Assembly (NCBI RefSeq): GCF_007997295.1 | Contig: NZ_VORY01000003.1 | Span: 235,290 to 299,289, forward strand | DNA: 64,000 bases | Direction: 5' to 3' | From: Gillisia hiemivivida | Lineage (GTDB): Bacteria > Bacteroidota > Bacteroidia > Flavobacteriales > Flavobacteriaceae | Shown: one piece after another, positions 36,397 to 45,603 of the stretch | Layout of the letters: each line of letters opens with the position of its first letter | Position numbering within the stretch: the first letter of the stretch is position 1 | Translations under genes and position numbers: made by a program | Notes under the pieces: generated by a model | Told to the model about the DNA's origin: nothing | The model's database searches: none | The model's input: the letters and a program-made list of their open reading frames with translations, nothing else

Positions 36397-38133
36397 TTAT
36401 CCATTCATAGAGATCAAAAACTCTTCGTTATTCTTAGTTTTCTTGAAACGCTCATTAATAAATTCCATTGCTTCCACAGGGTTCATATCTGCAAGATACT
36501 TTCTCATTACCCACATACGTTGTAAGGTAGTTTCGTCAAGAAGTAAGTCGTCACGACGTGTACTTGAAGAAGTAAGATCTATAGCTGGGAAAATTCTTCT
36601 GTTTGCAATTTTTCTGTCTAATTGTAGCTCCATGTTTCCAGTACCTTTGAATTCTTCAAAAATAACTTCATCCATTTTAGAACCAGTATCTGTTAAAGCA
36701 GTTGCTATAATAGAAAGAGAACCCCCATTTTCGATATTTCTGGCAGCACCAAAGAAACGTTTTGGTTTGTGTAAAGCATTTGCATCTACACCACCACTTA
36801 ATACCTTACCACTGGCAGGTTGAACAGTGTTATATGCTCTGGCTAAACGTGTGATAGAATCTAGTAAGATCACTACATCATGTCCACATTCTACCATTCT
36901 CTTTGCTTTTTCCAGAACGATGTTGGCAACTCTTACATGCTCATGCGCTTCCCTGTCAAAAGTAGAAGCAACAACCTCACCTTTTACATTACGTTGCATG
37001 TCTGTAACTTCTTCCGGACGCTCGTCTATCAATAAAATTATTTGATATACTTCTGGATGATTGGCTGCAATTGCATTTGCAATATCCTTAAGCAACATTG
37101 TTTTACCAGTTTTTGGCTGGGAAACGATCATTCCACGTTGTCCTTTTCCAATTGGAGAGAACAAGTCCATAATTCGTGTAGAGATAGTACTTTGTCTGTC
37201 TGCAATGTTGAATTTTTCCTTTGGAAATAAAGGAGTTAAGTGTTCAAAAGAAATACGGTCACGAACCACTTGTGGATCTAACCCATTAATTTTGCTGATT
37301 TTTATAAGAGGAAAATATTTTTCTCCTTCTTTTGGAGGTCTAATTTGACCTAAAACAGTATCTCCAGTTTTCAGTCCGAATAATCTAATTTGAGATTGAG
37401 ATACATAAATATCATCTGGAGAAGAAAGGTAATTGTAATCTGATGATCTTAAGAAACCATAGTTATCCTGCATGATATCCAGAACTCCTTCACTTTCTAT
37501 GATCGCATCAAATTCGTAATCTGGTTCACGATACCTGTTTCTACTATCTCTGTTTCCGTTGTTCTTAGAACTTCCGGAATTATTCCCGTCAGTTTTGTTA
37601 CCATCAGATTTATTTCCTCTATTATCTCTGGTGTCTTTTCTAGGTTCTCTAGGAGATCTAGTGTTATCTCTAGGAGTATTTTGTTTATCGTCCTTTTTTA
37701 CGGGCTGATTTTTATGAACAGGACGCTTTGGAGCATCGCTTGATCTTTCCTGTCTAGGCTTTCTTTCTGGAGTTCGATCCTGAGAAGTTTCTTTGGAAGC
37801 TGTTTTAGCTTCATCAGTCTTATCAGAAGTAGCTGAAGGTTTCTCTTCAGTATCCTTCTTGCGCGGATTCGGACTCACCTTTCTAGCTGGCTTGCTTTCT
37901 ATTCTGGGCTTTGCAGGACTTTTGCTTTCCGGACTAGCTGCGCTTTCCGGTTTAGCTGGGCTTTCATCTTTCAATACCTCTTTCACTTTATTTGGGTTTG
38001 CCGCTTGGTAGTCCAGAATCTGGTACACCAAATCGAGCTTTTTAACCGTTTTATATTTAGGGACATTTAATGATTTGGCTATATCCTGAAGCTCAGGAAG
38101 CTTCTTAGCTTTTAAATCTGAAATTTCAAACAT
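36397..38133 (-). CDS. rho: Transcription termination factor Rho with disordered insert
   Basis: 578 residues: Rho N-terminal helical domain (1-50, [20 protein letters not shown]), a low-complexity insert of about 150 residues rich in Lys, Arg, Pro, Asp, Asn and Ser (about 55-205), the cold-shock RNA-binding domain ([17 protein letters not shown]), and the ATPase with Walker [12 protein letters not shown] and Walker [18 protein letters not shown]. Long inserts at this position are known in Bacteroidota Rho and have been linked to condensate formation. Monocistronic with its own terminator. Confidence 0.96.
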   Translation of the reverse strand: MFEISDLKAKKLPELQDIAKSLNVPKYKTVKKLDLVYQILDYQAANPNKVKEVLKDESPAKPESAASPESKSPAKPRIESKPARKVSPNPRKKDTEEKPSATSDKTDEAKTASKETSQDRTPERKPRQERSSDAPKRPVHKNQPVKKDDKQNTPRDNTRSPREPRKDTRDNRGNKSDGNKTDGNNSGSSKNNGNRDSRNRYREPDYEFDAIIESEGVLDIMQDNYGFLRSSDYNYLSSPDDIYVSQSQIRLFGLKTGDTVLGQIRPPKEGEKYFPLIKISKINGLDPQVVRDRISFEHLTPLFPKEKFNIADRQSTISTRIMDLFSPIGKGQRGMIVSQPKTGKTMLLKDIANAIAANHPEVYQIILLIDERPEEVTDMQRNVKGEVVASTFDREAHEHVRVANIVLEKAKRMVECGHDVVILLDSITRLARAYNTVQPASGKVLSGGVDANALHKPKRFFGAARNIENGGSLSIIATALTDTGSKMDEVIFEEFKGTGNMELQLDRKIANRRIFPAIDLTSSSTRRDDLLLDETTLQRMWVMRKYLADMNPVEAMEFINERFKKTKNNEEFLISMNG

Positions 38134-38320
38134 GAATAAGATTGTGTTTGTTTATTGTAAACTTCTCGAGGAAGAATCGAAAAAAATTTTTGGAGTCTTA
38201 AGTAACCTATTTTGAATTGGTTACATATTCTTACTGCAATAATACAACTTTATTTTAAATTTTTGAATACAGTATCTAAAAAGAAACACTTATTTTTGCC
38301 GTCTAAATAGAAGATTTACC

Positions 38321-38731
38321 ATGTTACAACGCATTCAAACTATTTATTTATTTCTTGCTACTTTAATAAGTGGTGTTTTAATATTTTTTGTTTCTTTGTG
38401 GTATACAGAAGCGGGGAACCCTGTTTTTGTTGAAAAGGTTTTAATTGCTTTAGGATTATTTTTAGCCTCTTCAGTTCTTTCTTTTATTAGCATATTTTTA
38501 TTTAAAAACAGAAAGCTTCAATTTGTATTGGGGCGAATCAATATATTATTAAACTTTTTTTTGCTAGGAGTTTTTGTGTATTGGTCTCTAACTGTACCTG
38601 GAGAGATGGAAATCTCGGAGAAGGGTATTGGGATGTTTGTTCCTGTTCTTTCTATCGTTTTTTTAGTTTTGGCCAATAAGGCCATAAAAAAGGATGAGGA
38701 TCTCGTAAAATCTGCAGACCGGTTACGATAA
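38321..38731 (+). CDS. DUF4293 family membrane protein
   Basis: 136 residues with four predicted transmembrane helices and the family start MLQRIQTIYLFLATL. The family is confined to Bacteroidota and its function is unknown. A TATTTTTG box at 38291 precedes it. It stands divergently next to rho, an arrangement I associate with this phylum. Confidence 0.82.
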   Translation: MLQRIQTIYLFLATLISGVLIFFVSLWYTEAGNPVFVEKVLIALGLFLASSVLSFISIFLFKNRKLQFVLGRINILLNFFLLGVFVYWSLTVPGEMEISEKGIGMFVPVLSIVFLVLANKAIKKDEDLVKSADRLR

Positions 38732-38762
38732 AACCTATTATCTTAGTGTTATTAGTGCGTAG

Positions 38763-38793
38763 AAAACCCGAAGTGAAAGCTTCGGGTTTTTTT
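38763..38793 (+). terminator. Terminator after the DUF4293 gene
   Basis: AAAACCCGAAG (38763-38773) pairs with CTTCGGGTTTT (38780-38790), followed by further T. Confidence 0.88.
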
Positions 38794-38799
38794 ATACCC

Positions 38800-38925
38800 A
38801 CAAGTGGGTTTAATCCCTCATTGAGGGTTTAATTCCCCGAGGCTTGCCTCGAAGTTTTAAAAGTATTTCCCAAGTCATATCTCGTGGGCTTCCCCGAGGT
38901 TTTTGATTAATTTAAAAATAACTTC
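38800..38925. repeat. Dispersed palindromic repeat (copy 2)
   Basis: Shares with 24910-25042 the ordered blocks TTTAATCCCTCATTGAGGG, GAGGCTTGCCTC, AAGTTTTAAAAGT and CCCGAGGTTTTTGAT. The palindromes CCTCATTGAGG and CGAGGCTTGCCTCG are embedded. Confidence 0.6.
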
Positions 38926-39428
38926 TATCTAAGAAATGTTTATCAAACTATGGTTGTTTTAGTCCTCCCCGCAGGGGAGGATTTAGGAGGGTATGGAGGT
39001 TTGATCTATTTTAATTTTATCAGCAGTCCTTTCCCTAAAGAAAGTGAATAAATATTTTCTCATTATCAACCCTAAATTAGAGCCTTCATAAATTAGATAT
39101 TTAAAAATTCCCGAAAACATTATTGAGTTTGTGGCTTCAATCTAGGTATATAGGTATTGAGTAACGCAAGTGGCCTATAGTAAAGAGCATTCTTGTCGAC
39201 TTTGTGGTTTATTTTCATGATCTCTCAAATTTCATCATTCACTGGAATGCTCTTAATTTGCGATAATCGATGTTACCCAACTGGCTTTATTCTGTTAGGT
39301 TTGGTACAGCGTTGGGAAAAACATATTTTTTGTAGTTTTTGGTGTCGTTGTAGCTGGCGTGAACTATGAAGTAATCACGAACACAAAAAAAAATATTAAA
39401 GCCGTGAGTAATTTCAAATGTGTATGGC
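38926..39428. other. Intergenic region next to the mercury cassette
   Basis: No gene recognised. Contains CCTCCCCGCAGGGGAGG (about 38965), and an inverted repeat AAGAGCATTC (39183-39192) with GAATGCTCTT (39245-39254) flanked by GTAAC and GTTAC. The latter could be a recombination-site remnant or a weak hairpin; I cannot assign it. Confidence 0.4.
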
Positions 39429-39444
39429 TTTTAGCGTTGGATTT

Positions 39445-39651
39445 TTAACAGCAATTCTTATTTTCTTGAATTGGTGGACAAGGTATAGTTCCATAAGAGC
39501 AATAAACACAACAATCTCCTTTGTTTGGTTTCAGAACCGTTTTACAATTCTCACACTCGTAAAAGAATTGACAAGCGTTTGTTGGCATATCTTCTACTTT
39601 TTTATGTCCGCAGTTTGGACAGGTGATTTCTGATTTTAATATAGTTTCCAT
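39445..39651 (-). CDS. GDCCVxC-domain small cysteine-rich protein
   Basis: 68 residues with ten cysteines: an N-terminal CPNCG, a CENC pair forming a probable zinc ribbon, then the family motif GDCCVYCSYG and a terminal CC. Proteins with this motif commonly accompany mercury-resistance genes and may bind Hg(II). Here it is the last gene of the mer cassette, 11 nt after the MerA-like gene. Confidence 0.82.
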   Translation of the reverse strand: METILKSEITCPNCGHKKVEDMPTNACQFFYECENCKTVLKPNKGDCCVYCSYGTIPCPPIQENKNCC

Positions 39652-39662
39652 TCAATTTTTTT

Positions 39663-41009
39663 TTAAAGCATATGTGGTATGTCTGAAGCCAATGTTGGAT
39701 ATGAGAAAATCATTGTTCTAATATCATGAACCTTCATTTTTGTTTTTATGGCCATCGCAAAGAGATTTATTGTTTCTTCTGTATGCGGTCCTATTAGATG
39801 CGCTCCCAAAACTGTTTGAGTTTCTTCGTCAATTATAGTTTTGTATGCGTATTCGGCTACGTTCAAACGTCTGGCATTAAACCAAGCGCCAACCTCTTTA
39901 TAATTTACCCGAATATTGTAATCCAACTCTCTTGCTCTAGATTCTGTATAACCTACAGAAGCCATAGTAGGCAATGTGAAAACCACCTTTGGCATTGGCG
40001 GATAACTTATTTTTTTATGATTGCCTTTGATGATATTTGACGCAACTGTATGACCTTCTAAAACTGCAACTGGGGTTAGCGGCAAACCTTCTGAATCTGC
40101 TGCATCTCCCGCAGCATATATAATTGGGTTTGATGTGTTTTGCAGGTATTCGTTCACTGAAACACCTTTTTTTGTAAAAGCTATGTCCGCTTTTTCTAAA
40201 TCAAAATCAAATATTGCAGGTGGTCTACCGGCAGAATTAAAAACAGCTTCGGCTTCAAAATATTCTGTTTTCTCCGCAGTTTCACCTTTCACTCGATACT
40301 TGTTATCCGCTTTTTCAATGGCAGTTACCTCTGTATTAAGAATGAGTTTTACACCTAATTCTTTTGTTGCAGAAACAAGGTGTTTTACAATATCTTGTTC
40401 AAAATTTTCCAAGGGATTATTTCCGCGATGTACAATAGTTACATCTGCTCCACATCTAGCTGCAATATGTGCGAATTCAAACGCAATATATCCACCACCG
40501 ATGAATAATAAAGATTTGGGTAATACTTCTAAATTCAAGAAATCAGTACTGGATTTGGCAAAATGACCACCTTCAAATTCTAAAACTCTTGGCTTTGAAC
40601 CCGATGCGATAACAATTTTTTTGGCTTTTATCTTCTCATTTCCTATCTGTAATGTGTTTTGTGAAAGAAATTTTGCTGAACTATGAAAGGTGTCAATTCC
40701 ATTTTTTTTATACCCTTTTTCGATTTTTGGTGGCATTTCATCCACAAAGGATTGTTTAAAGGCCATTATGTCTTTCCAATTGACTTTGGGTATCGTATCG
40801 ATACCGACACCTTTAAGTCTTTTAGCAAATTCTCGAACTTCAGTAGCACCAATAATTACTTTTTTTGGGTCACAACCTCTCAATGCACAAGTACCACCGT
40901 AAGGTAATTCATCTGTGATTCCAACGCGTAAGCCTTTTGAGGCACATTTATTGGCTATAGTCATTCCTGCCATTCCAGAGCCAATTATAAAAACATCATA
41001 TTCTTTCAT
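39663..41009 (-). CDS. merA: MerA-like flavin-dependent disulfide reductase (probable mercuric reductase)
   Basis: 448 residues from ATG 41009, which directly follows the merTP stop; an in-frame ATG at 41039 would overlap merTP. FAD motif IGSGMAGMTIA, redox-active pair GGTCALRGCDPKK, NAD-binding GGGYIAFEFA and second FAD motif YAAGDAADSEG. It has no N-terminal HMA domain and ends in SDIPHML, so it lacks the C-terminal Cys-Cys pair that passes Hg(II) to the active site in classical MerA. The mer context supports mercuric reduction; another thiol-disulfide role is possible. Confidence 0.75.
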   Translation of the reverse strand: MKEYDVFIIGSGMAGMTIANKCASKGLRVGITDELPYGGTCALRGCDPKKVIIGATEVREFAKRLKGVGIDTIPKVNWKDIMAFKQSFVDEMPPKIEKGYKKNGIDTFHSSAKFLSQNTLQIGNEKIKAKKIVIASGSKPRVLEFEGGHFAKSSTDFLNLEVLPKSLLFIGGGYIAFEFAHIAARCGADVTIVHRGNNPLENFEQDIVKHLVSATKELGVKLILNTEVTAIEKADNKYRVKGETAEKTEYFEAEAVFNSAGRPPAIFDFDLEKADIAFTKKGVSVNEYLQNTSNPIIYAAGDAADSEGLPLTPVAVLEGHTVASNIIKGNHKKISYPPMPKVVFTLPTMASVGYTESRARELDYNIRVNYKEVGAWFNARRLNVAEYAYKTIIDEETQTVLGAHLIGPHTEETINLFAMAIKTKMKVHDIRTMIFSYPTLASDIPHML

Positions 41010-41010
41010 A

Positions 41011-41628
41011 CTAGTTGATTGGTTTTTGTTTGGTGACATTATAGCCTGTTGAATTTATAGCGTTCTCAATTTCTATTTCATTGGTTTTGGTTCTGTCAAA
41101 TTCTATGATTGCATTTTCATTTTCGTAGGATGCTTTTGAGTTTACAATTCCGTTGAGTTTATTTACTTCGTGGTTGACGTGTTCTTCGCAACTCGCACAA
41201 GTCATTCCGCTGATTTTGAATTCAGTCGTTTTAATATCCAATTTGTCAACTACGATTATTTCTTTTTGTGTATTCGAGTAAAAAATTCCCGAATAGTATG
41301 GAAAAGCCAACATAACGATTGTAAATGCTGTTACAACTCCTAAGAAGGTTTTTGATTGTATGAATTTTGGTTTCTCGTCCGTTTCACATTCACAATCGAT
41401 GTCCTTTCGAGTCCCGATAGCTATCGGGATTAGTTTTTGATACCAAGCAAAACCAAGAACCAAAATTGTTAGTCCGATTAAATAGGGTCTAAATGGCTCA
41501 ATCCAGGAGAATGTTGAAGCAATCCCACTTGTTCCTGCAATTAGAGCCAAAACAGGTGTAATACAGCATAAAGAAGCTGTAATTGCAGTTAATAAACCTG
41601 TTCCGATTAATTTGTTTTCACTTTTCAT
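41011..41628 (-). CDS. merTP: Mercuric transport fusion protein MerTP
   Basis: 205 residues. N-terminal MerT-like membrane part (first helix with the CC pair in ASLCCITPVLALIAG, three or four helices). C-terminal MerP-like HMA domain with GMTCASCEEH (Hg-binding CxxC). Takes up Hg(II) for the reductase. Between the second helix and the DCEC motif the coding sequence contains the palindrome CCCGATAGCTATCGGG (about 41407-41422), read as PIAIG; this is also a common dispersed repeat sequence and looks like an in-frame insertion. Confidence 0.9.
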   Translation of the reverse strand: MKSENKLIGTGLLTAITASLCCITPVLALIAGTSGIASTFSWIEPFRPYLIGLTILVLGFAWYQKLIPIAIGTRKDIDCECETDEKPKFIQSKTFLGVVTAFTIVMLAFPYYSGIFYSNTQKEIIVVDKLDIKTTEFKISGMTCASCEEHVNHEVNKLNGIVNSKASYENENAIIEFDRTKTNEIEIENAINSTGYNVTKQKPIN

Positions 41629-41714
41629 TTGTTAAAATTATATTGTTTTTTATCGGTCAAATGTGATTCGCCATTTTGTGTCTGAGTAAGCATCAAAAAT
41701 CAATATGGCTCATT

Positions 41715-42089
41715 TCATGTTGTTGCTAAAATTTTGTTTCCATCAAGTATCTCAAAAAACGGATTCAGTAATGTTGAATATTCAGTCGTTAATGAATAAA
41801 AAATCGTTTGGGCTTCCCTTTCTGTTTTTAATAGATTTCTATCTTTCATTTTTCTCAAGTGTTGAGAAATAGCAGAAATGTTCATTCCAAGAATATCGCT
41901 TAAATCACAAACGCAAAGTCTTTTTTCCTCAAAAATCAGGTAAAGTATTTTGAGTCTTACGCTGTTTCCAACTAATGAAAGTCCATTTGCTAAATGATCA
42001 AACGATTCACTTAATTCCGAAACAGTGTCTTTACATCTATTTATTTGTTTAATATCTGCTTGTTGTCTTATGCACGAATTATTTTCCAT
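41715..42089 (-). CDS. ArsR/SmtB-family metal-responsive repressor
   Basis: 124 residues with a winged helix (SVRLKILYLIFEEKRLCVCD, then ISAISQHLRKM recognition helix). The CVCDL motif at the start of the DNA-binding region is the classical metal-binding site of ArsR proteins. It heads the mer cassette and probably represses its own promoter; a matching inverted-repeat operator overlaps that promoter at 42094-42143. In Bacteroidota ArsR-type rather than MerR-type control of mer genes is plausible. Confidence 0.88.
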   Translation of the reverse strand: MENNSCIRQQADIKQINRCKDTVSELSESFDHLANGLSLVGNSVRLKILYLIFEEKRLCVCDLSDILGMNISAISQHLRKMKDRNLLKTEREAQTIFYSLTTEYSTLLNPFFEILDGNKILATT

Positions 42090-42093
42090 AGCA

Positions 42094-42143
42094 CAAAATT
42101 ACATTTATTTCTTATTTAAGCAAACACTTAAATACGTATTTAA
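42094..42143 (-). promoter_or_regulatory. Promoter and operator of the mer cassette
   Basis: Minus strand: TTTG (42124-42121) and TAATTTTG (42101-42094) spaced 19 nt form the promoter, ending 4 nt before the ArsR start. TATTTAAG (42113-42120) and CTTAAATA (42127-42134) make an 8-6-8 inverted repeat over the -33 box, and TTAAATACGTATTTAA (42128-42143) is a perfect 16-bp palindrome, as expected for ArsR-type operators. Confidence 0.75.
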
Positions 42144-42390
42144 AGCTTTGGAAGATTTTAGCTCTATTGATTTTTAGCATTGGATTTGTGAATTGGCTAT
42201 AACCGAAAATGCTAAAATGTTCGGCTGGATTTCCGCTTGTGGGGAACCAATAATAGGAACAAGTTCATTAGAATTCGTCAATTTCTTACGCAAGATTATT
42301 ATTTATAACTTGCCTCAGCTAGATATCTGTGGTAGGTGCTAGTAAAAAAATAGTTGGTAAAAAAGTAGAGAAATTTAAAATTAGAAATAA
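42144..42390. other. Intergenic boundary of the mer cassette
   Basis: Contains TTTTAGCATTGGATTT (42172-42187), a near-perfect direct repeat (one mismatch) of 39429-39444 on the other side of the cassette. No ORF recognised in the remainder. Confidence 0.5.
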
Positions 42391-42882
42391 TTAGCTTTCC
42401 AATTCTATAACCTCCAGATCAAAAATATTAGCAGCTTCCACTTTAAACCGAAGCATAGTTCGCTTTTTATGAAATCCATATTTTCCTGCAGCACCCGGAT
42501 TCATATGAAGTAATTGAAGTGATTTGTCATTCATCACCTTTAAAATATGTGAATGTCCGCTTATAAATAATTTTGGCGGATTATTTTTAATCTCTTCTTT
42601 GATAGCCGGGGAATATCTCCCGGGATAACCACCAATATGCGTAATCCATACATCTAAGTCTTCACATAAAAATCGTTGATTTAAGGGGAATTCTTTCCGT
42701 ATTATATGATCGTCTATATTTCCAAAGACAGCTCTTAAAGGTTTTAAAGCCTTTATCTGGTCGGTTACTTTTGGATATCCAATATCTCCCGCATGCCATA
42801 CTTCATCTGCTTCTTTTACATAATGAAGAATGCGCTCGTCTATATGGCTGTGGGTATCACTTAATAATAAAATCTTTTTCAA
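42391..42882 (-). CDS. YfcE/MJ0936-type metallophosphoesterase
   Basis: 163 residues with the metallophosphoesterase motifs LLLSDTHSH, HAGDIG, GNIDD and SGHSH in order, which bind two metal ions. The length and GNIDD variant match the YfcE family of phosphodiesterases. The natural substrate is unknown. Divergent from truA. Confidence 0.9.
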   Translation of the reverse strand: MKKILLLSDTHSHIDERILHYVKEADEVWHAGDIGYPKVTDQIKALKPLRAVFGNIDDHIIRKEFPLNQRFLCEDLDVWITHIGGYPGRYSPAIKEEIKNNPPKLFISGHSHILKVMNDKSLQLLHMNPGAAGKYGFHKKRTMLRFKVEAANIFDLEVIELES

Positions 42883-42954
42883 ATCTTAAATTATAATTTT
42901 TTGTTTTTCTGAAAACTGAATTGATCAACCTTTAGAGGGTTGCGAAGTTTGCCG

Positions 42955-42962
42955 TATCTTTG
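42955..42962 (+). promoter_or_regulatory. -7 box of truA promoter
   Basis: TATCTTTG followed by CA matches the Bacteroidota -7 consensus, 31 nt before the TTG start of truA. A clear -33 TTG at the usual spacing was not found. Confidence 0.5.
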
Positions 42963-42992
42963 CAGGCAATCACGTAAAAGTATCAATTTAGA

Positions 42993-43739
42993 TTGAGATA
43001 TTTTATAAAACTGGCTTATAATGGAAAAGCGTATCATGGTTGGCAATATCAGCCAAACGCTATTTCTGTACAAGAAACTCTGGAGAAAGTTCTTTTTACA
43101 GCATTACAGGCGGAAATCCCTTTAGTAGGGGCTGGACGAACAGATGCTGGGGTTCATAGCAGTGAATATTTTGCACATTTTGATAGTAAAGAGATCGAGC
43201 ATGTAGATAAGTTTATTTATAAGCTGAATTCTTTACTGCCAGAAGATATTGCGGTGTATAATCTTATTGAAGTTAACGACGAAGCACATGCGCGTTTTAA
43301 TGCTTCGGGCAGAAGTTATGAGTATTATGTGGTTCAGCAAAAGAATCCATTTAGATTTGAAACCGCTCATTATGTGAAAAATGAATTGGATGTAGATAAA
43401 ATGAATCTGGCAGCAACTACTTTATTAGATTATACAGATTTTAAATGTTTTTCGAAATCTAAAACCGACGTGCATACCTATAATTGTAAGATCGTTTCAG
43501 CACAATGGGTAAAGGAAAATGACGTTTTAGTGTTTAAGATCACGGCAGATAGATTCTTGCGAAATATGGTAAGAGCAATTGTAGGGACATTATTGGAAAT
43601 TGGATTAAGTAAAATCCCCGTTTCCAGATTGCATGAAATATTAGAAAGCAGAGACAGGCAGGAAGCGGGAACATCTGTTCCGGCAAAAGCACTGTTCTTA
43701 GCAAAAATTGAATATCCAACATCTATTTTAAATAAATAA
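42993..43739 (+). CDS. truA: tRNA pseudouridine(38-40) synthase
   Basis: 248 residues. Motifs YNGKAYHGWQYQPNAISVQ near the N-terminus and GAGRTDAGVHS with the catalytic Asp. It starts at TTG 42993, fixed by the conserved RYFIKLAYNG. Modifies the anticodon arm of several tRNAs. Its stop codon is immediately followed by the ATG of the ABC transporter gene. Confidence 0.95.
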   Translation: MRYFIKLAYNGKAYHGWQYQPNAISVQETLEKVLFTALQAEIPLVGAGRTDAGVHSSEYFAHFDSKEIEHVDKFIYKLNSLLPEDIAVYNLIEVNDEAHARFNASGRSYEYYVVQQKNPFRFETAHYVKNELDVDKMNLAATTLLDYTDFKCFSKSKTDVHTYNCKIVSAQWVKENDVLVFKITADRFLRNMVRAIVGTLLEIGLSKIPVSRLHEILESRDRQEAGTSVPAKALFLAKIEYPTSILNK

Positions 43740-45509
43740 ATGGCATCAGCTACAGGTAACGCATTTGATTTTAGTCTTTTTAAAAGACTTATAAAATATA
43801 CGAATCCGTATAAGTGGACATTTTATTTTGTGGCCTTGGCTGCAATACTTTTGTCCTTTTTCGCGGTATTAAGACCTTATTTGCTTCAGGTAACCATAGA
43901 CGATTCTATTATACCAAAGGATAATGATAATCTGGTATTCTACATCAGTATGATGCTGGTGGTGCTTTTCTTGGAAGTGATTTTTCAATTTTGCTTTATT
44001 TATTTTGCTAACTGGTTAGGGCAGGAAGTAGTTCGCGATCTAAGAGTAAATCTATTTAAACACATGCTTCAGTTTAAAATGAAGTATTACGATAAATCTG
44101 CTGTAGGAAGATTGGTTACACGTGCGGTAAGTGATATTGAGACCATTGCAAGTATCTTTAGTGAAGGACTTTTTATGATTGCTAGTGATTTGCTAAAGAT
44201 GATGGTGGTTTTAGGATTTATGTTCTTTAATAGCTGGCAACTTACCTTGTTGGTATTAACAGTATTACCTTTTATTTTGTATGCTACGCGAGTTTTTCAG
44301 AAGAAAATGAAAATAGCTTTCGAAGATGTTCGAAATCAGGTAGCAAACCTGAACACTTTTGTCCAAGAGCGAATAACAGGTATGAAGATCGTTCAGATAT
44401 TTACCAGAGAGAATGTAGAATATCAGAAATTTAAGGATATAAATAATAAGCATAAAAGTGCATGGATAAAGACCGTTTGGTATAACTCCATTTTCTTTCC
44501 TATTGCAGAAATGTCTACTTCTATCACCATCGGTTTAATAGTTTGGTATGGTGGTTTGCGAGTAGTAGAGGATGATGCGCTGAGTTTGGGTATCATTATC
44601 ATGTTTATAGAATTGGCTCAAATGCTGTTTAGACCCTTACGTCAAATAGCCGATAAGTTTAATACCCTTCAAATGGGAATGGTTGCTGCCAATAGGATCT
44701 TTGCGATTTTGGATACAGATTCTGTGATTCAGGATACCGGAAGCAAAGAAATTTCTAATCTAAAAGGAGAGATCGAATTTGAAAATGTTCATTTTAGTTA
44801 CAATGAAGGGGAAAAAGTTTTAAAAGGAGTTTCTTTTAAAGCAGAGCCAGGGGAAACCATCGCAATTGTTGGAGCTACGGGAGCAGGAAAATCTACAGTG
44901 ATCAATCTGTTGAATCGATTCTACGAAATAGATTCCGGGAGGATTTTGGTAGACGGAATGGATTTTACGGACATAACACTTAAAACTCTGCGAGCGGAAA
45001 TTGCAGTAGTCTTGCAAAATGTCTTCTTATTTGCCGATACTATCTTGAATAATATTACACTTCAAAACCCTAATGTTACCGAGGAAGATGTGATAACAGC
45101 TGCAAAGGAAATAGGGATTCACGATTTTATAAATTCATTGCCAAATGGGTATTATTACAATGTGAAAGAGCGGGGAGTGATGCTTTCATCAGGGCAACGC
45201 CAATTGATCTCGTTTTTGAGAGCTTACGTTTCTAATCCAAGTATTTTGGTGTTGGATGAAGCAACATCTTCCGTAGATTCTTATAGCGAACAGTTAATCC
45301 AAGATGCAACAGATAAAATTACTGCGAACAGAACTTCCATTGTAATCGCTCATAGATTGGCAACCATTAAAAAAGCAGATAGAATTATTGTGATGGATGC
45401 CGGTAAGATTGTGGAAATGGGTACGCACAAACAACTATTGAAGGTTGAAAATGGCTTCTATAAGAACTTATATGAAGTTCAGTTTATGGCTGAAGAAGAG
45501 TCTATTTAA
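43740..45509 (+). CDS. ABC exporter, MsbA/lipid-type half transporter
   Basis: 589 residues. Six-helix membrane domain (about 20-310) and nucleotide-binding domain with Walker A GATGAGKST, signature LSSGQRQLISFLRAY and Walker B ILVLDEATSSVD. Acts as a homodimer or with a partner; the substrate may be lipid or drug and cannot be fixed from sequence. Starts directly after the truA stop, so it is likely co-transcribed. Confidence 0.92.
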   Translation: MASATGNAFDFSLFKRLIKYTNPYKWTFYFVALAAILLSFFAVLRPYLLQVTIDDSIIPKDNDNLVFYISMMLVVLFLEVIFQFCFIYFANWLGQEVVRDLRVNLFKHMLQFKMKYYDKSAVGRLVTRAVSDIETIASIFSEGLFMIASDLLKMMVVLGFMFFNSWQLTLLVLTVLPFILYATRVFQKKMKIAFEDVRNQVANLNTFVQERITGMKIVQIFTRENVEYQKFKDINNKHKSAWIKTVWYNSIFFPIAEMSTSITIGLIVWYGGLRVVEDDALSLGIIIMFIELAQMLFRPLRQIADKFNTLQMGMVAANRIFAILDTDSVIQDTGSKEISNLKGEIEFENVHFSYNEGEKVLKGVSFKAEPGETIAIVGATGAGKSTVINLLNRFYEIDSGRILVDGMDFTDITLKTLRAEIAVVLQNVFLFADTILNNITLQNPNVTEEDVITAAKEIGIHDFINSLPNGYYYNVKERGVMLSSGQRQLISFLRAYVSNPSILVLDEATSSVDSYSEQLIQDATDKITANRTSIVIAHRLATIKKADRIIVMDAGKIVEMGTHKQLLKVENGFYKNLYEVQFMAEEESI

Positions 45510-45603
45510 AATTCTTCAAATTTTTTCTAAAAAAATTGATTTGACAATTATTGCTTCAATTCTATTATATATATATTGCCAGCTTAAACCAAACTATTTA
45601 ATT

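Noticed and set aside
37793..38011. Hydrophobic ORF antisense to rho
   Set aside because: It is the mirror of the low-complexity insert of Rho; no start context or conservation is expected.
39183..39254. Integron-like attC site
   Set aside because: The inverted repeat AAGAGCATTC/GAATGCTCTT with GTAAC/GTTAC flanks lacks a proper attC core layout, and there is no integron integrase.
41010..41039. Upstream ATG of the MerA-like gene
   Set aside because: It would overlap merTP by about 29 nt; the ATG at 41009 directly after the merTP stop begins with the conserved KEYDVFIIGSG.
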